This document shows, piece after piece, positions 5,656-11,624 of a DNA stretch of 13,588 bases (position 1 is its first letter; every line of letters starts with the position of its first letter). This stretch comes from Clostridiales bacterium (GTDB lineage: Bacteria; Bacillota; Clostridia; Lachnospirales; Anaerotignaceae): NCBI GenBank assembly GCA_019423725.1, contig JAHZAW010000005.1, forward strand, positions 24,460 to 38,047. Reading direction: 5' to 3'. The position numbers and the translations under genes are program-made. The notes below the pieces were generated by a model, which worked only from the letters and a program-made list of their open reading frames with translations, was not told the origin of the DNA and did no database searches.

Positions 5656-6399
5656 ATGCTGGAACTTAAAAATATCCGCTGGAGCCTTCCTGACGGAGGG
5701 GAGATCCTTAAAGATATAAGTCTTAAAATACCCGATGGACAGCTTACTGTAATCACAGGTCCTAACGGAGGCGGAAAGACATCACTGGCAAAACTCATAG
5801 CCGGAATAGAAAAACCCTCAGGAGGACAGATACTCCTTGACGGTGAAGATATAACAGACTGGGACATCACAAAGAGAGCTAAAAACGGAATTGGCTATGC
5901 TTTTCAGCAGCCCGTACGTTTTAAAGGCCTTGCCGTAAGAGACCTTCTGGAGCTTGCCGCAGGCGAGAAACTTCCTGAAGGCGGAATGTGTGATATCCTC
6001 GGAGAGGTCGGACTCTGTGCCAAAGACTATATCGACAGGGATGTGGATGCTTCTCTTTCAGGCGGCGAGAGCAAAAGGATAGAGATAGCCACTGTGCTTG
6101 CCAGAAGAAACGTAAAAATACTCGTATTTGACGAGCCCGAAGCAGGTATCGACCTTTGGAGCTTTACAGGACTTATCGACGCTTTCCAGAGGATAAAGAG
6201 CAAACATGATGAAGCTCTTCTTATCATTTCTCATCAGGAGCGTATACTTGACATTGCCGATAAGATAGTTGTTATCGCCGACGGCAAAATACGTACAGAA
6301 GGTCCCAAGGACGAAATACTTCCCGAACTTCTCTCAGGAGAAAAGGGAGCAAGGTGTCCCCTTGGAAAAGACAGAAAGGAAGTGCCTGTAAATGAATAA
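5656..6399 (+). CDS. smsC: SmsC/SufC-type Fe-S assembly ABC ATPase
   Basis: A 247-residue soluble ABC ATPase. Walker A is GPNGGGKTS (35-43), the Q-loop is at Q84-Q85, the signature is LSGGES (134-139), Walker B is ILVFDEP (155-161) and the switch is H193 in IISHQE. No membrane partner is present; the next gene is a SufB/D-family scaffold, which identifies it as the SufC role: ATP-driven reshaping of the scaffold during Fe-S cluster building. The C-terminal tail (RCPLGKDRKEV) is short. ATG 5656 is chosen because AAGGAGG sits 7 nt upstream; a GTG at 5620 lies within the leader hairpin region and lacks a ribosome site. The stop overlaps the next gene by 8 nt, implying coupled translation. Named smsC because the locus has only two genes, as in SUF-like minimal systems; sufC is the broader name. 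Confidence 0.88.
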   Translation: MLELKNIRWSLPDGGEILKDISLKIPDGQLTVITGPNGGGKTSLAKLIAGIEKPSGGQILLDGEDITDWDITKRAKNGIGYAFQQPVRFKGLAVRDLLELAAGEKLPEGGMCDILGEVGLCAKDYIDRDVDASLSGGESKRIEIATVLARRNVKILVFDEPEAGIDLWSFTGLIDAFQRIKSKHDEALLIISHQERILDIADKIVVIADGKIRTEGPKDEILPELLSGEKGARCPLGKDRKEVPVNE

Positions 6400-7312
6400 T
6401 GTTACACAGTCCCTCCTGAGCATACTTTCGGACTGGAAGGGTGAATTTAAAGGAGCTTTCAACATAAGGGAAGACGGAGGCTGTGCCGGAAGACAGTCTT
6501 CAGCCAACATTAAAATAGAGTCCAAGAAAGATCTTCCCGGACTTGACATACACATCAAACCTGGTACAAAGGGAGAAACAGTGTATATCCCTGCATGTGT
6601 TACCCATGGTAATGTTGATGACCTCGTATATAATGATTTCTTTGTAGGTGAAGGCGCAGATGTTGTCATTGTTGCCGGTTGCGGAGTCCATACAGATGAC
6701 GAGGAAGAAGCACGCCACAACGGTATACACAGATTTTTCCTTGAAAAGGGCGCAAAGGTGCTCTATAAGGAAAAACATATCGGAACAGGCAATGGTACAG
6801 GATTAAAGAGGATCGACCCTGTAACTGATGTTGACCTGGGTGAGGATTCAGTACTTGAGATGGATACAGTACAGCTTTCAGGCGTAGACAAGACCACAAG
6901 AACTACCCGTGGAAAGCTTGGCGCAAGGGCAAAACTCATAATCAGAGAGCGTATCATGACAGATGGAGATGAGACAGCAAAGACTGATTTTGAAGTTTCC
7001 ATGGATGGAGAAGATTCAGGTGTTGACCTTATCTCACGTTCCGTTGCCAAGGACAATTCATATCAGGAATACCATTCAGTTATCAAGGGCAACTGCCGCT
7101 GTACAGGACATTCCGAATGTGATGCCATACTTGTAGGAAATGGAAAGGTAAACGCTGCTCCTGAGCTTTATGCAGGAGACATCGACGCTTCCCTTATCCA
7201 CGAGGCTGCCATCGGAAAGATCGCGGGAGAACAGATAACAAAACTTCGTACGCTCGGTCTTACTGAGGAAGAAGCTGAAGCTAAAATAATCGAAGGATTC
7301 TTAAAGGCGTAA
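6392..7312 (+). CDS. smsB: SmsB, short SufB/SufD-family Fe-S scaffold
   Basis: A 306-residue protein, well short of E. coli SufB (about 495), mainly lacking N-terminal sequence. The central part (about 40-235) is repetitive beta structure as in the SufB/D beta-helix. The C-terminal segment aligns with SufB: HSECDAILVG carries C243 at the place of SufB C405, and LIHEAAIGKIAGEQ carries H270-E271 at SufB H433-E434. The end (GLTEEEAEAKIIEGF) matches SufB's GISEEDA...GF helix. Extra cysteines occur at C31, C69, C97, C235 and C237. With SmsC it should form a minimal cluster-assembly complex, perhaps a homodimeric scaffold, without SufD. No cysteine desulfurase or SufU/IscU follows, so sulfur must come from elsewhere or directly from sulfide (inference from known SMS systems). 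Ile and Arg codons shift toward ATC and CGT. Confidence 0.88.
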   Translation: MNNVTQSLLSILSDWKGEFKGAFNIREDGGCAGRQSSANIKIESKKDLPGLDIHIKPGTKGETVYIPACVTHGNVDDLVYNDFFVGEGADVVIVAGCGVHTDDEEEARHNGIHRFFLEKGAKVLYKEKHIGTGNGTGLKRIDPVTDVDLGEDSVLEMDTVQLSGVDKTTRTTRGKLGARAKLIIRERIMTDGDETAKTDFEVSMDGEDSGVDLISRSVAKDNSYQEYHSVIKGNCRCTGHSECDAILVGNGKVNAAPELYAGDIDASLIHEAAIGKIAGEQITKLRTLGLTEEEAEAKIIEGFLKA

Positions 7313-7320
7313 AATATTAG

Positions 7321-7353
7321 ACGGCTGCTTTTTAAAGCAGCCGTTATTTTTTT
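7321..7353 (+). terminator. Rho-independent terminator of the smsCB operon
   Basis: ACGGCTGCTT (7321-7330) pairs perfectly with AAGCAGCCGT (7335-7344) around a TTTA loop and is followed by TA and seven Ts (7347-7353). It lies 8 nt after the smsB stop and cleanly separates this operon from the next promoter. Confidence 0.93.
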
Positions 7354-7400
7354 GTAAAGTCAGTTTTTCTTAAATGTTAATTAATAATGAATGTGAAAGT

Positions 7401-7429
7401 TTGACGATATCAGCGGGCAATGTTATACT
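7401..7429 (+). promoter_or_regulatory. Extended -10 sigma-A promoter for the membrane protein/t6A operon
   Basis: TTGACG (7401-7406), a 17-bp spacer and TATACT (7424-7429), with TG one base upstream of the -10 (7421-7422), give a strong extended -10 promoter. Transcription should start near 7436, leaving a leader of about 60 nt. Bases 7354-7400 before it are AT-rich and show nothing else. Confidence 0.78.
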
Positions 7430-7482
7430 TAAACTCGGAATGTTTTAAGATCTAAGGATTTTATGAAGGCAAAATATTAATA

Positions 7483-7490
7483 AAAGGTGA
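7483..7490 (+). promoter_or_regulatory. Ribosome binding site fixing the start of the 827-residue protein
   Basis: AAAGGTGA, extended by T, matches the anti-Shine-Dalgarno complement and ends 5 nt before ATG 7496. A GTG at 7487 falls inside this motif and is therefore rejected as the start. Confidence 0.7.
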
Positions 7491-7495
7491 TACAG

Positions 7496-9979
7496 ATGGA
7501 TAACGAATTTGAAAAGGACAAAGAGGAAATGACAAACGATATTCCCCAGTCCGAAGGCCCCAATACGGATGAAGCCGCAAAAGAGGCTGAAAATGCAGAA
7601 ACTCCTGAAGAAAATGCGGCAGAAGCGGCTCCTGAGAATCCCGGAGAAGATGTACAAGAAGATCAGCATACAGAGGGAGAGACAAAGGAAGAGCTTTCAG
7701 GTTCAGATGACGCTGCCGAGCAGACAACAGAGGATGCTCCTTCACAAAAAGTTTCCGCAGAAGACAGCGTGGATTCTGATGGTGCAGAAAACGCCGGAAA
7801 TACTGAGGACATGACAGAGACAGCTGACATGACAGATACTAGTGAGACAAATGGCACAAATGAGACAAATGATACAGAATCTGAGGAAAAAGAAAATTCG
7901 GAAAATGGCGGGGCTGTAGAAAATAAAGAGGCAGCTGAGGGCCAGGAGACAGAAGAGGCTCCAAAGGAAGGATCATCTGAAGTTTCTGAAGAAAATGCTG
8001 AAGACAGCGGGGCAGCCCTTGCTGAAGTTTCTGAGAAGAAAAAGAATTTCTTCGTTAGATGGAAAGAAAAAGCCCGCGAGAAAGAAAGACAGAAACTTGA
8101 AAGATATGAACTCAGCGAACAGAATATGAAACGCATAAGGGAAGAAAGAAAGGCCGAGATGTATGCTGACGGCAAGGACCCCAATTTTATGCAGAAATTC
8201 CTTATGTCTGAGGGCAAATATATCAATTATGAGAATAAGCAGCTTATAGCCCTTGTAGTTGCGGCAATAGTGGGTATAGTCATTGTTGTTTTAGCGTGCA
8301 TGTCGGGTATAATAACAAAGGAAAAATTTGGACTTGGCGGATTAGAGTCAAGGGCCATAGTATACTCAAAGGATAACTCAGTATACTGCTACGACCTTAA
8401 ACATGAACCGGTCATGATATCAGATAATCTTTCTTCCGGCGGTTCAGCCACATACAGCTATGTGGGAAGCGGAACAACTGTCGCTGAAGATGGAAAGAGC
8501 GTATACTTTATCGATAATGTGGCTGCCGATGGAACATTCAGCCTTAATTTCTATATGGCAGGAAAGAGTGCGGATCCTTTACTTATAAGCGATAATGTAA
8601 TAGATTATGAGATAAGCTATAAAGGCGATGGAGCAGTATATGTGGTTGAAGACCCTGATACAGCAGCAACAGCTCTTTATTCTTACAGCAGAAAGAGTGG
8701 AGAATCCACAAAAATAGTAGACGGTATAAACTCAGGCAAATCAAATTATGGTATTTCTTCTGATGGCAAGAAGATAATCTATGCTGCTGACCAGGATGGA
8801 ACAGTTAACTTTAACATATGCAATTTGGATGGAAGCGGCTTAGAGACGATCGATACTGATGTTGCCCAGTACATAATAACTGAAAAGAGCAACTTTATAT
8901 ATTATATAAAGTCAGTTACAGGCGATGATGGAACAAACAGTTACAGTGTATATGGATATGACATCAAAAAGGGAACAGCTTCACTCATTGATGAAAATGT
9001 AATAACAGTTGCTCTTTCATCTGGTGAAAATGCTCTTATCTACTATAAATACAATGGAAATATGATAAAGGCATCTGATATAGTAAATGATGACGGTGAT
9101 GATTCAGAAGAAATGAAGGCTCTCAGGGCTGAAGTTGCTGAATATGAGTTCAAGGATATCACCTGCTCAGTCTACAGATATGAAAATGGCAAGACTAGTC
9201 TCGTAAATGACAAAGTATTTACCGCTATACCTATGGACAGCGAAGGAAAATACATTGCATATACAGTACCTCAGAAACTTGATGAGATAAAAGTAAATCT
9301 TTCAGAGATTTCATCTGTGAATGAGATATCAGCTCTCTACTATATGGAGGCAATGCAGGCTGACTGTGATACTTACATTTATGAGCTTGACGGATTCAAT
9401 GATTATATCGTATTTGAGAATCCTTATATTTACTCATTTACAAGCTCTGGAAATAATGCACAGTTCGCATGCTTTACTAACTATGACCAGAACACTTCAA
9501 AGGGTACACTTATGCTGGCTACACTTTCTGAAGACGGTGTCAACTCATATAGTGAACTTGAGGATGATGTTACATCATTCCAGTTCCTCGGTGATGGTTC
9601 AAGGATAGTATACTTAAGAGGCGTACAGGATGATGGAGCTGGAACTCTTATGTATATTGAAAGCAATGTTGCCGATGAGATAAGTGACTCAGCTTATTAT
9701 TATGAAGCAGCCGGCGATTACTATAGAAGGGTATTTTATCTGGATAACTATGACAGCTCTACCTATGGCGGAACATTCCATTATTATCAGCAGGCTGATG
9801 ATACGGTAGTTGATGATAATGTATATATGTTCGCTTACAGGAATAATAATAACGCGCTTTACATGAAAGATTATAATATCCTGACGGGTACTGGAGACCT
9901 TTACTACCTTGATGGAAGCAAATCTGTCCTTGTTGATGAGGATGTATCAAGCATATTTGATTTTTATAGTGTAGCGTAA
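7496..9979 (+). CDS. Membrane-anchored protein with acidic tail and propeller-like ectodomain
   Basis: I do not recognise a named gene. The 827-residue chain has four parts. Residues 1-180 are strongly acidic, rich in E, D, A, T and N, with no aromatic residue between F5 and F185, so probably disordered. Residues 181-240 are basic and helical (RWKEKAREKERQKLERYEL region). Residues 250-273 form one TM helix. Residues 274-827 form the ectodomain. Positive charge before the helix predicts N-inside, C-outside. The ectodomain shows about eleven repeats of roughly 35-60 residues. Many run G-x-x-I/V-Y-Y/F, then Y-x-Y-D/E, and close with D-N/D/E-V (for example LLISDNV, SLIDENV, VVDDNV, LVDEDV), as in beta-propellers of TolB or DUF5050-like proteins. 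No enzyme motif is visible. A sensing, scaffold or wall-associated role is possible. The tsaE gene begins 27 nt later, so it likely heads that operon. Confidence 0.8.
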   Translation: MDNEFEKDKEEMTNDIPQSEGPNTDEAAKEAENAETPEENAAEAAPENPGEDVQEDQHTEGETKEELSGSDDAAEQTTEDAPSQKVSAEDSVDSDGAENAGNTEDMTETADMTDTSETNGTNETNDTESEEKENSENGGAVENKEAAEGQETEEAPKEGSSEVSEENAEDSGAALAEVSEKKKNFFVRWKEKAREKERQKLERYELSEQNMKRIREERKAEMYADGKDPNFMQKFLMSEGKYINYENKQLIALVVAAIVGIVIVVLACMSGIITKEKFGLGGLESRAIVYSKDNSVYCYDLKHEPVMISDNLSSGGSATYSYVGSGTTVAEDGKSVYFIDNVAADGTFSLNFYMAGKSADPLLISDNVIDYEISYKGDGAVYVVEDPDTAATALYSYSRKSGESTKIVDGINSGKSNYGISSDGKKIIYAADQDGTVNFNICNLDGSGLETIDTDVAQYIITEKSNFIYYIKSVTGDDGTNSYSVYGYDIKKGTASLIDENVITVALSSGENALIYYKYNGNMIKASDIVNDDGDDSEEMKALRAEVAEYEFKDITCSVYRYENGKTSLVNDKVFTAIPMDSEGKYIAYTVPQKLDEIKVNLSEISSVNEISALYYMEAMQADCDTYIYELDGFNDYIVFENPYIYSFTSSGNNAQFACFTNYDQNTSKGTLMLATLSEDGVNSYSELEDDVTSFQFLGDGSRIVYLRGVQDDGAGTLMYIESNVADEISDSAYYYEAAGDYYRRVFYLDNYDSSTYGGTFHYYQQADDTVVDDNVYMFAYRNNNNALYMKDYNILTGTGDLYYLDGSKSVLVDEDVSSIFDFYSVA

Positions 9980-10006
9980 GATATAATTATGATTGGATGA
10001 TTGAAT

Positions 10007-10429
10007 ATGATCAGGGAAACTTTTTCACAGGAAGAGACCGAAAAATTCGGATATGAGATAGGCTCTAAAGCAGGCCCCGGACAGATATATTGTCTGTCCG
10101 GCGACCTTGGAGTAGGAAAGACCGTTTTTACCAGGGGATTTGCCAGGGGACTTGGTATTGAGGAACATATAACAAGCCCCACATTCACCCTTATAAATGA
10201 GTATGAGGGAAGACTGCCTCTTTATCATTTTGACGTTTACAGGGTTGCGGATCCTGAGGAAATGGATTATATTGGTAGTGATGAATACTTTTTTGGAAAC
10301 GGTGTATGCCTGATAGAATGGGCTGAACTGATAAAGGATATCATCCCTGATAATGCGGTATGGATAAAGATAGAAAAGGACCTGGATAAGGGCCTTGACT
10401 ACAGAAAGATAACGATTGAGGAGGCTTAA
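10007..10429 (+). CDS. tsaE: tRNA t6A biosynthesis ATPase TsaE
   Basis: A 140-residue P-loop protein of normal family length. Walker A is GDLGVGKT (32-39). The family signatures TSPTFTLINEY (56-66), YHFDVYR (73-79) and LIEWAE (102-107) are all present. TsaE hydrolyses ATP to reset the TsaB-TsaD complex that places threonylcarbamoyl on A37 of ANN-decoding tRNAs, an essential cytoplasmic modification. ATG 10007 is preferred because GGATGA (9995-10000) lies 6 nt upstream; a TTG at 10001 would add two residues. It is 27 nt after the membrane protein gene and followed directly by tsaB, whose ribosome site lies in its last codons. Confidence 0.95.
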   Translation: MIRETFSQEETEKFGYEIGSKAGPGQIYCLSGDLGVGKTVFTRGFARGLGIEEHITSPTFTLINEYEGRLPLYHFDVYRVADPEEMDYIGSDEYFFGNGVCLIEWAELIKDIIPDNAVWIKIEKDLDKGLDYRKITIEEA

Positions 10430-10430
10430 A

Positions 10431-11144
10431 ATGAAGATACTGGCTGTTGAGGCTTCAGGGGCTGTGGCTGCCGCTGCGCTGACTGAAGATAATATACTCA
10501 GGGCGGAATTTACGCTCAATTATAAGATGACACACTCACAGACGTTAATGCCTCTGATTAATGAGATAAAGGAATATTTGAAACTTGACCTTAAGACCAT
10601 AGATTATATTGCCTGCTCCGCTGGTCCGGGATCATTCACCGGCCTCAGGATAGGAGCAGCTACGGCAAAGGGCATCGCCATGGGCATCAAAAAGCCCGTA
10701 GTACCTGTTTCAACCCTTGCCGGGCTCGCATACAATGTCTATATGGCGGATGCTGTTGTGTGTCCTGTTATAGACGCAAGAAGAGATCAGGTCTATACAG
10801 CCTTTTATGACTGGAAGGATGGAAAACTTAATACCATCACTGAAGACAGGATAGCTATGATAGACGATGTTATTAATGAAGCTGCCGCTTTTGGCAGAAA
10901 GGTCATATTTGTGGGAGACGGGATATTCGTCCATGGGGATAAGCTCAAAAAAATGGATGGATCTATTCTGGCTCCGGCCTCATGTAATATGCAGAGGGCT
11001 GCAAGTATAGCTTCTCTGGCCGCTGAACTTGTAAAAGAGGGCAGATATATGGATGGAAGCGGCTTTGTTCCTGTATATCTGAGAAAATCCCAGGCGGAAA
11101 GAGAACTGGAAGAAAAAATGCAGGGAGCGAAAAAGAATGATTGA
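10431..11144 (+). CDS. tsaB: tRNA t6A biosynthesis protein TsaB
   Basis: A 237-residue ASKHA-fold protein. It begins MKILAVEAS, with HSQTLMP (35-41), then SAGPGSFTGLRIG (63-75), the TsaB signature, and VIDARRDQVYTAFY (113-126). TsaB is the catalytically inactive paralogue that dimerises with TsaD and supports transfer of threonylcarbamoyl to tRNA. ATG 10431 is chosen because GAGGAGG (10418-10424) lies 6 nt upstream. The gene order tsaE-tsaB-rimI is the usual Firmicute arrangement. The catalytic partner gene tsaD, which often follows, is not in this window. The gene overlaps rimI by 8 nt, implying coupled translation. Confidence 0.94.
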   Translation: MKILAVEASGAVAAAALTEDNILRAEFTLNYKMTHSQTLMPLINEIKEYLKLDLKTIDYIACSAGPGSFTGLRIGAATAKGIAMGIKKPVVPVSTLAGLAYNVYMADAVVCPVIDARRDQVYTAFYDWKDGKLNTITEDRIAMIDDVINEAAAFGRKVIFVGDGIFVHGDKLKKMDGSILAPASCNMQRAASIASLAAELVKEGRYMDGSGFVPVYLRKSQAERELEEKMQGAKKND

Positions 11145-11610
11145 TGTTATCCCCATGACGCTGGATTATGTTGATGATGTGGCTGCCATAGATGAAAACT
11201 GTTTCCATGTGCCCTGGACCAGAGACGACTTTGAAAAAGAAATAAGAAAAAATAATATGGCCATATATTTTGTGGCTGTAAATGATGAAGGCAGAGCCGT
11301 CGGATATGCTGGAATGTGGCATGTCGTTAATGAGGGACATATTACGAATGTGGCGGTCCTTGAAAAATACAGAAGAGAGGGCATAGGCGATATGCTTATG
11401 GATGCCCTGGAGAAAAAGGCTCTGGAGCTTGAGATGATAGGTATAACCCTTGAGGTAAGGATATCAAATTATGGAGCCCAGAAACTTTATACTAAACACG
11501 GATATAAGCCGGAAGGCTTCAGAAAAAGATATTATACTGACACAAACGAAGACGCGATAATTATGTGGAAGTACTTTCCCAACTATGAGAATTACAGCGA
11601 CACGCTGTGA
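11137..11610 (+). CDS. rimI: RimI-type N-alpha-acetyltransferase (GNAT)
   Basis: A 157-residue GNAT-fold enzyme. The acetyl-CoA pyrophosphate loop is R79-R80-E-G-I-G-D. The likely general base is E106 in TLEVRISNYGAQKLY and the likely general acid is Y118 in LYTKHGYK, at the places of E103 and Y115 in E. coli RimI. Family members acetylate the N-terminal alanine of ribosomal protein S18 and sometimes other proteins. The start overlaps the tsaB end, with a GGAG ribosome site in the tsaB coding region. Its place next to tsaB is conserved in many bacteria. Stop and next ribosome site are adjacent: the Lon-like gene begins 14 nt later, so it probably continues the same transcript. Confidence 0.92.
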   Translation: MIDVIPMTLDYVDDVAAIDENCFHVPWTRDDFEKEIRKNNMAIYFVAVNDEGRAVGYAGMWHVVNEGHITNVAVLEKYRREGIGDMLMDALEKKALELEMIGITLEVRISNYGAQKLYTKHGYKPEGFRKRYYTDTNEDAIIMWKYFPNYENYSDTL

Positions 11611-11624
11611 AAGGGAGGTGTCCA

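Noticed and set aside
7808..7876. Short DNA repeats (GAGACAAATG and similar), considered as a tandem array or CRISPR-like element
   Set aside because: They are in-frame, imperfect and coding for a Thr/Asn/Glu-rich tail, with no uniform repeat-spacer pattern.
7663..8226. Long serine-rich reading frame on the - strand opposite the acidic tail
   Set aside because: It is the reverse reading of GAA/GAG-rich low-complexity coding DNA, has no ribosome site, and shows no domain.
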